Positions 33,687 to 45,160 of a DNA stretch of 64,000 bases are shown one piece after another. Positions within the stretch are counted from its first letter, which is position 1. Each line of letters begins with the position of its first letter. A model generated the notes under the pieces. It was given only the letters and a program-made list of their open reading frames with translations. It did no database searches and was not told the DNA's origin. The stretch is from Sthenelais limicola (Eukaryota; Annelida; Polychaeta; Phyllodocida; Sigalionidae): assembly GCA_942159475.1 (NCBI GenBank), contig OW804097.1, positions 52,720,986-52,784,985 on the forward strand. The letters are read 5' to 3'. A program made the translations under genes and the position numbers.

Positions 33687-36600
33687 GGGACTGTTCATAA
33701 TTAACCACTGGGGGGGAGGAGAATTTGTGAAAATTCTTGCGCAAAATTGCATGACCCACCCCTTAAAGTCTTGTGCCAAATCGCTTGCCCCCCTTTCAAA
33801 GTTTGTACAAAATTTCATGAACCCCATTTCAACCACACTTTTTTAATACTGATCCACATCTTTAAAATTGAAGACAAAGGAACAATCAGGGATTATTATG
33901 CTCACTGATTGCCTTAGAGAACATTCACTTGAGTAGTGAGAGCTAATCCATTGGAAAGATGATGAGACTGGAGATTTTGACTTCCAGATATGGACAGATG
34001 AACATAACATAAGTCGTCAGACGACAACAGCATTGTCTAAAGAGGGCTGTGTTACAAGAGACATACTGGCAATTATTTCAATGGGGCAGTGAGTCAGTTA
34101 AATCTCACTATAGCTCATGGAATTAATATCTGGAATAAGGCCCGCCACAAACTGGGTAACCTGGGTAACAAAGGGCTACAGGTCCATGCCTATTTCCCTC
34201 ATAGGAAGGCAGCAGCCAACACCAAACCTCCAAAAGTTGCAAAAGCAGCAAAGAATAGCTTGCAGGAAGTTGACCATGTGGACGGGCTACAATGTGATCA
34301 AGAGATTTGGGGATTCTCGCCACCACTGAGGATAAGGCAGATGACTTCTAGCTAGACCTGGGACCCCACCCAGAAAAAACATCATGGCAGAAATAGGTTT
34401 GTGAGAGAAAGCCGGCCCAGATTCCAGATTCTCTGAAAACATTGCTGAATTTCAAAAACCATGCACCCAGAAAAATTCTTGCAAACTTTGGGAGGGGTTT
34501 TCAATGCTGTTTCCCTCACAAAACTGCACGCTGAATCATTCCCATCCCACAATCTAAAATAGACATATAAATATACCTTTATCACAGAATTTTTCAGTTC
34601 AATCTTCAAGGGCATGCAGTTTTTAGTAATCCTGAGAAGTAAAGGAGCTCTAATCACTGATTAATTCATATCAATCATGGAAAGTCATAACTTATATATA
34701 ATAGCTGTGGCATTTGTAACGCCTAAGGAGGGGCAATGTGCGGTCGTCTTTTACAATCTCTGTGATTGTCATGACAATATTATTACTGGTCACTGAAACT
34801 TGTTGGTATGTAATTTGAGCTATCTATTGCCTAAATTTGAAGTTTTGATGCAAAATCCTGTTGATAAATATTTCTCTGAGCAACAGAAGCCGATATATCT
34901 TCAAACTAGTACAAGAAATATCCTCAGAACCAAAATACTTCAATGTACAGCCTGCAATGTTTTCATTTCTGCAAGCAAAAGTGACTGTGATACATCACAG
35001 GATCCATAAGACAGCAATGATTTTTCTAGGCACCTCACAATAAAAACATCGCTGTCATTGCAATATAATCACTGAAGTTCCCTCACTAACCTGTGTGTGA
35101 TCTTTTTTTGTGGGTGGGGTCCCTGGTGCCAAATAAAAGGAAGGTCAAGGCAACAACCAAGCCTGATCAGGGAGGCTAAGATGCAAAAACGGCTGCTACA
35201 GTGTCCAAATTTGTGCCAGAGCACATAGCAAAGTGACTGGCTCAGAAAGTCAGGGAAAAGGTTACCATCACAGGGCTTTGGCCATGTTTGGCACCTGTAG
35301 ATTTGGGGTCAAGTATGAATGTCCCCATGTGCAAAAGGATACCAAGAAGTCTAGCGCTGTTAGTGTACCCAACCACCACTAGTGACCATGGCAGCGTTAT
35401 GTTTTAAGGCTTGAGAGGAGTTGCTTCTGCCCTCATACATTGAGGGAGACATTATACTTATCAGCATACAAGATGGATTTAAGATAGTGAACAAAGATGT
35501 TCAGGCCAAACCAACTTTCATGGAAAATTACAGATCATGCACAGACGTGCATGCTGGTCTCAGATAGAGTAAAACAGGTGTTGTATTAGAAATAATAGGT
35601 ATATAGTGTGTGAATCTCCCAGGATTATTAGTCTGCTCTGGTCACAGTTCCCAAGGCGGATTTGGCCAAGCCACAAATTATACATGATTATAGTAGGCTG
35701 TTGGGACAAGCGGTCAATGAATAGACTAAAAACCAACCATTCTCATACCAAACTTTGGAAGGGGCTTTAAGTGGTGTCCACCAAAACTTCTGGCTAGCCA
35801 AACTGGATTAGCCAGCCTTATAGATCAGTTCCCATACATCCAGAGAATTATAACATCACACGGCTGTCTTGGACTTTCAAGTTACTTTCAGGTTACTCAG
35901 AGCCTACCTATATGTACAATAGTCATTTGATGTTTGGGGCATGGCTGGCCCCAGGTATTTTCAATAAACTATCTAAAGCAGTGGTGGAGATCATGGAATC
36001 AATGGGCTATAATGGAATTTATTTTTATTGCCACAACTGTATGACACTTGATTCACCAAAAGGAAAGTGTGTGGATACAGTCAATGCCCTTTGGAGGCTT
36101 GGACTCAGTATTAATTACAACAATATTATTGGCCCTGCCCAGGTCAACACCTTCCTGGGGATGGAAATAAACAACAGAACCAGAACCATCGCACCCTTAT
36201 ATAAAGTCATTCAGACCCTGGTGGTATTGGATGTTTGTTGGGCAGCAGGGGATTTGTGTATGATGGGGAGTGGGTGTATGTCTCATGGGCAGGGTGGCCA
36301 GATATCACTGATAAGTATATGATATACAAACAGTTAGCAATTCTTGAGCCAACCTGCCATTTTTTACCCCAACCTCGATAAATAGATGAGTAATGGTCTA
36401 TTCTGATGACAAAACAGCCATATCTTTCATCAACAAGAGGCGGGCAAGGGACCCAGAAATAGTACAAGTGATGAATAAAATTTGCACGCTTCCTCTCATC
36501 TAGCATAGACCACCAGCTACACTATGTGCTACAAACCACAACTCTCCCATGCTTCCATAACACCACGGGTCAGATGCTTGCTGACTGCCTTAGAGAACAG

Positions 36601-36921
36601 TCTGCTTGATGGATAGAATTAAAATAAAGATGTCCAAATACCAGAGAATTTTATGATTGAGATACATGAATCCTCTCTCATGACCCAGGTTTCACCAAGG
36701 TTTACACAAGTATAAAGGGTGCTGGTCGTCAGAGTTGGTGCAAAAAAAGTGCCCCCCTTTAAGTCTGTGTAAAAAAAAAGATGCCTCCCTGATCTTCAAA
36801 GTCTGTGCAGAAACAGGTGACCCCCCCCCCCCTTCAGAGTCCGTGCAAAAAAAGGTGCCCCCCTGAAAATTCTCCTGTCCCCCCCCCCTCCTGCCCCCAG
36901 TGGTTAAGAATGAACAGTCCC
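33687..36921. mobile_element. TIR transposon F, 3.2 kb, TSD TAA
   Basis: 28-bp TIRs (33687-33714 and 36894-36921), starting GGGACTGTTCAT and ending in CCACTGGGGG, differ at two positions. They are flanked by TAA (33684-33686, 36922-36924), a TWA duplication as in PIF/Harbinger. Subterminal tracts with the theme 'gtgcaaaaaa.gtgcccccc' lie inside both ends (33750-33830, 36740-36870). No transposase was found. The body contains a decayed DIRS-type reverse transcriptase-RNase H. Confidence 0.85.
35400..36610 (+). pseudogene. DIRS-type reverse transcriptase-RNase H, decayed
   Basis: Translated pieces in more than one frame follow the order of a DIRS-like pol. They include 'SVPIHPENYNITRLSWTFK', 'GAWLAPGIFNKLSKAVVEIM' (about 35935-35990), a degraded catalytic stretch ('YCHN' where Y.DD is expected), then 'NTFLGMEINN' (about 36145-36175). 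RNase H follows with 'VYSDDKTAISFINKRRARDP' (about 36390-36450) and 'LADCLRE' (about 36590). A second 'TDCLREHS' near 33900 suggests a partial duplication. It is quite different from the two Ngaro-like elements of this window and probably older. Confidence 0.65.
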
Positions 36922-37265
36922 TAATAACAGTCATATGAACCATAGACATCTCTATTTATATATATAAGGGACATTATATTGTAGAAGGTCAAAGTTTTGC
37001 CTCTTCAACTTCAACCACCTGCAAACTATGAAACTATGTGCATGATTTCCCATAGGAGAGCAGCAATTGATATCAATCATGTTTGTCCTTGTTCTGCCAT
37101 CTGAGAATTATCCAACTAGGACAACAGCGAAACCATGAAAATAACTACCTGGAATACTAGCCCCAGAACCTTGATATTACACTTAATACCAACAGCCATA
37201 CTTTTTAAATAAAAACGTTGAATAATGCCATGATGTAGTGTTTGCAAGCCCGATGATATTAGATT

Positions 37266-37870
37266 TTGATGTGTGTTTATGGCCTTCTCCATTTCTTCTC
37301 CATTGAGTTCTCAATGAACAGGATCAATAAGGAATGCGGTTATACTTCGTTTGATTATTTTCTATTTAAACTTCCCGCTGACCCAAGATTGCTAAAATTG
37401 CACTCACAACCACCTACAGTCACACAGAGCAAACACAGCCCATGCAGAAACTTCCCGCTGGACCGTGAATGCTTAAATTGCACTACTAAAATGCACTCTA
37501 AAACAACACACAACCACAAAACGCACCGGCCATGCGGTAAGTTCTTCCTGACCAATGAAACAGAAATAGACATTCCATCCAACATAACCATCATAACCGC
37601 TCATCTCACCCCTTTTCCACATCCCTACCCTCACAAAATTTTATATAACGCATTTATGTATACCCTTATACTCATTAGCATAAGAGTAAGTATTAAAAAT
37701 ACTAGCGGTAGCATTAGTGAATAGCTAGACACAGCTGTGGGCAGAATAACCATGGCAATTCTTATATGAATTAAACCCGTGAGCCTATGTCACAATTATG
37801 TTTCACTGTATTGTTTGACTTGCTGTATAAACATCCTAAATAAAACAAAAATAAAAAAATAATAATATTG
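37266..37870 (+). other. ORF of unknown nature with A-rich 3' end
   Basis: A 152-codon frame (37266-37724) contains a short internal duplication: 'cttcccgctg' followed by 'ttgcact' recurs at 37371 and 37450. It is followed at 37841-37870 by TAAATAAA and an A-rich tract, which looks like the tail of a retroposed sequence. No domain is recognised, and the frame may be fortuitous. Confidence 0.25.
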
Positions 37871-39295
37871 GAGGGCTACTGATGGAGTGTGCGTGTGCGG
37901 GGGTGGGGGCGGTTGTGCTGTGTCGATTTGTTGCGCTAAGGATGAGCATTTGTCCCTTGTCCCTAGAATCCCATGTTGATTTGGCGCCCTAAGAAAGGAT
38001 CTATTGATATACAGTGATTACTCTGGATATATAGAATCGATGGTAGAGCTAGTTCAGGGGAACGAAGGTGGCTGATTCTTGAATATAAGTAATTAGGTGG
38101 GTCATTAGCCCACTAATGAGAACAGCAAGAGGAGTTGTCAGTACAACTGTTCATTAAGAACTGATCCTTTATTCAGTAGGTATAAAGCAGGTAAGGTTAC
38201 ATTAAGGTCACATGACAATGTGGGCCAATCAGGCCGCAGCATGGTTAACATTATATATGCAGGGCTCATTAGCCAATGAGTGCCAGGTAGGTCACATGAT
38301 AGCCGTGCCTGACCTGTTGACCTGGCGAGCATGTTGTGAACTAACATGTCGCCTGTATTACATAACATGTATACGGTACATATGTGGAACATGGTTATGG
38401 ATATATAATATAGTTTATGAATATTAATAATTATGTTAATTAGTGTTGGTAATGTTACGTAATGTTACGTAACCCAAATGAGGTAATAGGTGAGCATAAA
38501 ATGGGTGTGACACTATGTCGTTTGTTAATCAGCTTCTTGGTAGTTTCCCGGTATAGCATTTCTGCCATTGTTTGTCCTATCAAAAGAATAGTAACTATCA
38601 TACTTATCTCTGCTTATGCACTTCTTCACCCCGTCCCGCTCCCCCACACCCATTTACCTCTGAACAATGGAATGTTCTGGAACAAACCCTGTATACCCAA
38701 GCTTAACCCACTGAGTATGATTTCCCACAGGAATTGCTCGCTGGTACCGCAATACGATGGCCATTATGGTTTAGGCCAGCACTTAAGTGTCACAGTCACT
38801 GAGGGACTCATGTGTGCACATGTAACTCATAGGCATGCTCTCCTGCATCCACTCTGCTACAGTCTATTCCATATGGCCTGTGACGAGGAGATGGACAAAA
38901 TAGTGCCTCTTCACTTACTCGTAAATACTGTTTGACAAGCCTAGTTTTAAGAGATATATTTCATTACGTCTACGGTTTTTCCCGATTAATTTTTTTAAGG
39001 AAGGTAAAAGTAAATCTATTTAAATTGCCGTAATGTGCCTGCTCCCTCTGCTTCGACCGACTTACATTGTAGGCCTATTATTTAATTTGGCGACACAATT
39101 AGGCTAAATGCGCCTGCATATTTGGTGACGCAACGTCGTCGTCATAGAAATGCTCCCTAGCAACATGCCTGAGATAGTTTACACTGGAGGCATTATTTAT
39201 TTGAATTTCTTAGTTTATAATTAATTCATGGGGTGAAATGTATGATGTGAACAGGGGAGGGTAGGGAAGGGAAAGGGAGGGAACAGAGAATGTCT
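37871..39295. other. No gene seen
   Basis: No supported gene. A tandem 'taatgttacg' doublet lies near 38448-38470. Several overlapping ORFs of 70-157 codons have no motif. Confidence 0.55.
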
Positions 39296-39299
39296 ACCC

Positions 39300-39702
39300 G
39301 GTGATAAACGGAGGCAGCTCAGTCCTGTCTTTTAAGCTAGTAACATCGCCTACCACTCATCTGTTATTAATCATATCATAAAATGTTGTTGTTTAGATTA
39401 CTTTCTCTCAAAAACCCTATAAGAGATCTCACGTCTTTGATATTAGTGAATTGTTGTCTCACTCCGATTAAGTTATTAATTTCTGTATTCACCCCTATAA
39501 GGGGCCTTTAACGTCTACGACAGTAGCGACTTGTTGTTCAACCCTAGCAAGGGATTACCATGTTCATCCTAACTGTAACAAATCTTAAGATACGAAATTT
39601 GGCAAACTCCGGAAGAACTGGCACACTCTAGTGTTAGACTAGTCCGTCCATTTGTAAATCAAGATCTTGCAATAAAGGATATTTGAATTGAATTGAATTA
39701 AA
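39300..39702 (+). mobile_element. 3'-UTR-only copy of the LINE4 family
   Basis: From 'ttaagctagtaacatcgcct' (39331) to 'caataaaggatatttgaattgaattgaa' it matches, in the opposite orientation, the 3' UTR of LINE4 (47464-47870), with some base changes. It ends in the same (TTGAA)n tail. This is a severely 5'-truncated insertion with no coding part. Confidence 0.88.
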
Positions 39703-40039
39703 TATGATTACCTAGGCCTAACAATGTCCGTGTAGAATTATGAATATGGCAGTGTCTATGTCGAGGCAATATCAATAAAGATGGTGGTATAATCAAAGCA
39801 CTCCAACGATTTTGTAGAAGTATGAAGAAATGTATTTCTCAAAGTTTCTCAAAGATATATCCTCTTTATAACATTTAGTAGCAACCCATGATATGTTCTA
39901 AGTTAACAGGCCTAATATTATAATATAACATTTAGGCCTATCACATAGTTGTGAATTACCTGCAATAAGATGAACTTTGTTAGTAATATTGGTCGTTAGC
40001 TAGTACCCCCATCACCTTTTTCATTGTATTTACTCATCT

Positions 40040-40224
40040 CATCCGAACTCAACGCATTTGTTAGTTAAGTTCTATATGGGAATTACTAATTTTGTAACAA
40101 TCATTTCAAAGATATGAACGTCGGCAGTCAGTGGAAGACCTGGCATGTCCTCTGTCAGAAGTGTCAGACCTGTTGTAACCAAGATCATACAATAAATAAT
40201 TTGTTAAATGAATTGAATTGAAGT
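40040..40224 (+). mobile_element. Short LINE tail related to the LINE4 family
   Basis: The end 'caagatcatacaataaataa' followed by TTGTTAAATGAATTGAATTG has the LINE4-type plan: 'caagatc' plus 'caataaa' plus (TTGAA)n. The upstream part is only weakly similar, so it is probably a sister subfamily. Confidence 0.6.
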
Positions 40225-42177
40225 CAAATAATAAATATCAACTATGAGGGCCGAATCTTGTAGTAGTCCAGGATATTTCTATGAAGGAGAGGATGGCCTA
40301 AGGCAATATAATAGAGATGTACAGGCTATGCCAGGGTTGGGTAACGCAACTACCATTTGGAACCGTTTCATTATTTCCTCCTCTTTGGTTTTGGTTTTCC
40401 TTTGGGTGGGGTGGGGGAGGGGGGAGAGACGCTGAGGAATACACAATGACAAAAACCTAAGCTTATCATAAGTTATTTAGACGAATATTTTACAAGGCAT
40501 CCACCAGCCGCCACTATAAAATAAGCTCTGAGTCCCTACATGTAGGCCTAATAAATTTGGGCTTTTAATTCATTCAATGCAATAATTTATCTCTCGTCTT
40601 CGGATGCTTTTTTTAATGTGATCTGTTTTTTCTGATGGAGGGGCCTCAGCCACAGGCTCTTGTGAAGGTAGAAATCGCTATTTTGGTCGTTACCAGACCA
40701 TCGCTGCGTTCATTTTTTTTTTACCGAGCGCGTTAAATATGAAACGCCCGCTTGATGTATTCAGTAGACTGGTGTCGGGTAGGCCTACATTCCGGGGGTA
40801 CATTATCGCTTCAAGAATAATAAGATAGAATATAATGAGACTCGTGTCTAGGAAACTGTATACGATGGCCACTCGTTTTTACTGATGTGAGAGGCCGAAT
40901 TCTTTATTTACCTAGTTCGTACAACGATCCGCCATATTGAGTGACAACTCTCGAAGTGTATGACGTATGAATGGGCGTGACGTCACATGCAGTGCAACGT
41001 CGCGGTTCATTTTCATGGGGGCGTCAGGGAAAACAAAGCCCGCTTGTTGAGGTGTAAATTACGCAATCCACCTTGTTTAAAGGAGGTGTTTAGAGATGAG
41101 ATGTGTTTAATGAATAAATATAAATCATTTAGGTATTATTTCACTATACAATATTAACAAAATTTGCTGTTGCATCAGATCAAATTTCACCTGGTTCTTC
41201 CCTAGCTATTACAGTCCATCGGGCATTGACCAATATAGGAAGCCTCTAAATGAATACGCCTAAACTCACGCGAGGTGCATCTGCGATGTTATACGATGGT
41301 CGGATTTCACTCTGTTCCAGGGAGTACAACCCCCGATTATGATATAAAACCCTTTTTAACTACCTTTTATTCAGCAAATATATTTCACATAATGTATAGT
41401 ACATAGTAGGCCTACGCCTGACTAGACGGATGTCTTTCAAACACATGTCTTAATACCTTTCTTGACTTTTAGATATTTTCTACTTCACTTTAAATTGGTC
41501 TGATATTTAATTCACAATTCGAATGGAATCAGAATTTTCATATACTCGTCTACATTTGTTTAACATACCCGGAGAATATCCTTGCCCCATTGGTTCATGC
41601 ATCCAACCTTTCTAAAGCATTGGAACCTCCAGGGTAAAGAGGCTTGATTGGCGGGATCAAGTTATGTTGAATAGACTCTCCTATCCCATGTTTTCTCTCA
41701 AAGCCTATATTCCATCATTGGATGCTTGCATCCATCTGTGAACGCTGCAAATAGTTATTTTCCATCTAGACAGGCTGCCCCAGATCCTGCTGCCGGATTT
41801 TCTGCCTGGGTGTATTTCTATGAATATGTCGACTGCATTTAAAGCTTCATTCTCAACTATACCGACCACAATGTTCTTTCCAAATTCAATATACGGTCGA
41901 TTCCAATGAACTGTCCGCTTTGTAGGTTTTTGGAGGTCAAATGACAGAATGGATTCATATTCTAATCCTCTTGATACATTTAACTAGACAACTTAAGATA
42001 TTATTACAGAAAGTTTGAAACACTAATCTCTAAAATTCAGCCTGAGGTGCCCACATCAAAATGAAAGTGACTCGTAGAATCTATTGGAAACTATATTACT
42101 ATGAAACAATCCTATTCTCATAGAGAGAACATGTATACTAAAATAAATACAAAAACTAGTTTTAACAGTCTGTAAAT
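40225..42177. other. No gene seen; possible regulatory stretch at 40.9 kb
   Basis: Around 40700-41060 the sequence is less AT-rich, with several CpGs and a perfect CRE. At 41894 GGTCGATTCCAATGAA resembles a TIR of the A/B/C family, but no partner was found. Otherwise unremarkable. Confidence 0.5.
40978..40985. promoter_or_regulatory. CRE palindrome TGACGTCA
   Basis: A full cAMP-response-element site lies in a locally CpG-rich stretch, with a half-site 'tgacgta' 17 bp upstream. It could mark a host promoter, but no exon was identified beside it. Confidence 0.3.
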
Positions 42178-42361
42178 GGTCATTCCTCACGAAATGGGGT
42201 CACTTGGGCTATTTGGGGGTCAAATTTTAAATTCATTGGATCTACTAATCTATTACAAGATCGATTGTGCACATGTTTACCGATCCACAACGAAAATTGG
42301 GAAAACTAACTTTAAAATCTCTGCCTGTGGCAGACAAAATCAAGAGAAGCATAAATTGTCT

Positions 42362-42906
42362 TGTGTTGCCTTGCAACGCCCTTGTAACGCCCTTGAATAA
42401 ATTCTAAAATGTCTGTTTGATATTGTAAATTAAAACAGCTGCTAAACTAAGCATTCGGCTGAAAATTCAGTCTAAAACTATTTTTTGTCCATATTTTATT
42501 GAGATATATATTTAATGTTTTTCTGGGTTGTTGGAACGGGCGTTGGAACGCCCAATTGGTGTTGATTTATCATCATTATTTTCTTGCACTTCTGTGATAA
42601 TTTTTTGTATTTCTTCGACTAGTAAAGGGTGAATTATCATTATTATCAGTCAAGTAATTCATTTGGGAGGGAAATGGTCCTAGGACAGCAACCATCAGAG
42701 GGCATTGGAACGCAACAGGGCGTTGGAATTCAACGTTGGTACTTTGAATCAGTCTAAAGAAGTCATAAATTATCCATGGACGAAAATTCTAAAAAAAAAA
42801 CATGGCATAAACCCTTATGTAGATGCTTCAAGTGGTAAATTCTCGTTTACTAATCTACATATTTGTAGACACTGTATTGCAAATGAAGGGCGTTGGAACA
42901 CAACGT
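42362..42906. repeat. GGGCGTTGGAAC motif cluster
   Basis: Seven occurrences, two inverted (about 42369 and 42383) and five direct (about 42538, 42545, 42703, 42718, 42889), several extending to GGGCGTTGGAACNCAACG. A further copy stands at 58685, inside the opposite end of element C. The arrangement fits subterminal transposase-binding repeats. Confidence 0.75.
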
Positions 42907-43070
42907 TATAATTCCCCAAATGGGATTTCTTTCACTCATTTGGGTTGCATATAAATACTGTTGTTTGTAGTACCTTTTTTAACATTTTTATACAAATTAA
43001 TAGTTGAATGATTTGAGGCAACTCAACTGAAACAAACCATGTTGTCGATTTTGTAGTCTTTTATTTGGCG

Positions 43071-43110
43071 ACCCTGACACGTTTTGCCTTTCTTGGGCTT
43101 CTTCAGAGGG
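43071..43110 (-). ncRNA. Decayed hammerhead-like motif of the Penelope element
   Basis: On the minus strand CTGAAGAAGCCCAAGAAAGG is followed by CAAAACGTGTC. It resembles the hammerhead core CUGANGA-stem II-GAAAC: GCC/GGC can form stem II, while GAAA is here CAAAA. Penelope-like elements are known to carry minimal hammerhead motifs. This copy is probably inactive. Confidence 0.45.
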
Positions 43111-43338
43111 TGGGAATCTTCAGAAATTATGGGGGTATGTTAATAAATGAGCAAAATGTAAATTATGTAGAGTTAGCCATTTTTAAGAGTTTCGTATTCA
43201 TGAGGTAAAGTTAGCATGAGGTCCATTGTTCTTTCAGTTAGTTTAGTATAAATTTTCAAAATTATTCATTTGGTTGTCCATTTGATTTTAGTCAATTGAA
43301 AATATTTTTCTGTTCATACGTTGTATGATAGTCATTGG

Positions 43339-43556
43339 TCAGTATCTTCTTGGCTTCGTGAAACCTCGATGTTTCATGGCATTAAACATAGCCCTAGCTA
43401 CTGTTCTATCGATCTTTTCGATGATCCTATGCAAGTCTAGTTGCACTTCACTTGCTCGTAAGTGTGTCCTGGGCTGTGGCGGTTGGTCAAACTCACGTCT
43501 GCGTGGGGTGGGTGAGTATCTGGGGTATTCCCTGGGTTTGTCATCTGTGTTCTTTG
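43339..43556 (-). pseudogene. Penelope-like ORF, C-terminal tail
   Basis: The frame from the edge of LINE2 to the stop at 43339 encodes about 70 basic residues ('RYSPTPRRREFDQPPQPR', 'EVQLDLHRIIEKIDRTVARAM'). It continues the Penelope ORF that is cut after 'ATLQPQ' at 56767 on the other side of LINE2. Position and strand support this; I do not recognise the residues themselves. Confidence 0.55.
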
Positions 43557-43770
43557 TTTTTTTTTTATTTATTTTTATTGACAGTAAAGTACAATCCATG
43601 GGCTCGCCGGGGGCAATGTTCCTCCCACGCTGCCCTATTATTATTACTTAATGGGTAACCATGCGTGATTAGTATTAATACATGCCTTGTGGGTTAATAA
43701 CCTTATTGGGGTATGAGGAGTAGTGGAGGCCTATAGCGGCACCAGGAGAGCTGAAGCTATGTACTCAGCT

Positions 43771-43876
43771 TTATAGATCTGCCTCTGTTTGGCTTGTTAG
43801 CGTTAAGTATTTCATCTTTTTCTTTAGCTCTATTGAGTCTAGGTTTCTAAATTCAGGTCTTAAACTATTCCAGTTA
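43771..43876 (-). pseudogene. C-terminal end of LINE2 ORF2
   Basis: Immediately outside the Ngaro-like element the minus frame reads 'YNWNSLRPEFRNLDSIELKKK' and ends at the TAA 43773-43771. WNSL is the standard C-terminal block of LINE reverse transcriptases, so this is the far side of the ORF2 cut at 49895. It proves the nesting. Confidence 0.88.
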
Positions 43877-44186
43877 TATAGTTAGTTGAAGGGAATGGAA
43901 ACACAAACACGGGATTGGCACTGGATAGTGACGGCCTAGTGTACCGCCCATTTATTAATTTAAAAAAGAAAAATTTCCCGTCCGCACACCTGGATACCGA
44001 GGCTCAGAATGGTTAGCGCGGGGAAATCCTAGCAACCAGGTAAACAACACATTCAGGTACCAGCACAACAAATCTATATACATTATATCTTATGGTAACA
44101 TATAAGGTGACATATAGTTAGTTGAAGGGAATGGAAACACAAACACGGGGTTGGCACTGGATAGTCACGGCCTAGTGTACCGCCCA
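43877..44186 (-). repeat. Split repeats B2-A2-B1 of YR retroelement 2
   Basis: A 74-bp repeat containing 'gttagttgaagggaatggaa' occurs at 43877-43950 and 44113-44186 with two mismatches. Between them, 43967-44114 repeats the sequence of A1 (49745-49894) almost exactly. Confidence 0.95.
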
Positions 44187-44249
44187 ACACCCAAAACTTA
44201 ATATGAAGCAAGTCCAGATGCAACACGACTGTCAATGTCAATAAGGCTC

Positions 44250-45160
44250 TTAAAGATACATTGCTCCGCTACGTCTTAACGAATGGAGTCCAGTGTACTT
44301 AGTTGCCAACCCAACATTGTCCAACAATGTCTTGAAATATTTTAATAACTCAGAATATTTCACTGGAATAAGACCTTTAGGTGAAGGCCGCATCATAAGT
44401 GGAGAATTGTCCGATGCAGGGTACAGGAGAACATAATCTCTCAGTCTTGTGAACACGTCGAAAATCTGATTGCGCACTGGTGAACAGGTAGAAACAGAGA
44501 ACTGTTGTCTTGAGAGTGAGTTTTAGATGAACGCACTGTGAAAAGAACATAATCTTGATAGAACTTTACATCAGAACGAAGGAGAACATGTCCGTCTACT
44601 GACCCACTGTCCACAATGTTGCTCTTCCGCAACAAAGTTCTGAAGCAAATAATGCAACACAGCCAATATATTTCGCTCAAGGGGTCCTTGTTCGAAGAAG
44701 TGTACATCGCAGTAAGTTGAGCTGGTGTGAGAAAAAGTCGCTGTACATGGCCCGGGGCTAAAATCTTTTTCAACCCAGATAACACAACCTTTATCAAATA
44801 AATGTCTCTAAATGCTGTAGGGTGTCCCAGCATTTTATGTAACGATATAATACTGCTCAGATAATTATTAATCGTCGTGAATGTGCACGAGTTACTCAAA
44901 TCCACCAGGAATCGTGCAATTGTTGTAGAGTCTGCTGGGCATGAAACAAGCCCAAGTTCATTACAAAATGTGGTATATCTCCGCCACTGTGAACCTCTCG
45001 TCGACACAGTATTTTGGGCCCAAGCAGAACAAATTACTTCAGTCACACGCTTGTCAATCAACGGTAGTTGTATGGCTGCAACACAACGAAAACTGGCGTA
45101 AAAAATCAAAGTCATCGCCATCACACGCTCTAGAGATTCTATCTGCACAGACATTATCAA
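44250..45160 (-). pseudogene. Tyrosine recombinase of YR retroelement 2
   Basis: Frame 45160-44441 has the N-terminal core-binding region ('TRGSQWRRYTTFC', 'TINNYLSSIISLHKMLG') and the box-I arginine in 'CIICFRTLLRKSNIV'. After a frameshift, 44477-44250 continues with 'LLDNVGLATKYTGLHSLRRSGA', the HxxR box. A TAA follows directly. The segment that should hold the catalytic tyrosine is missing, although a tail like that of element 1 ('DIDSRVASGLAS') remains. The enzyme would recombine the circular DNA copy into the genome. Inactive here. Confidence 0.82.

Noticed and set aside
36692..36949. 85-codon reverse ORF in element F
   Set aside because: Arises from the repeated 'gtgcaaaaaa.gtgcccccc' tract near the right TIR.
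37266..37724. A host gene of 152 codons
   Set aside because: No domain, an internal duplication and an A-rich tail suggest repetitive or retroposed DNA; evidence for translation is lacking.
41894..41909. Left end of another A/B/C-type TIR element (GGTCGATTCCAATGAA)
   Set aside because: No matching right end or 4-bp duplication could be found; the end at 58998 fits 42178 better in both TIR and TSD.
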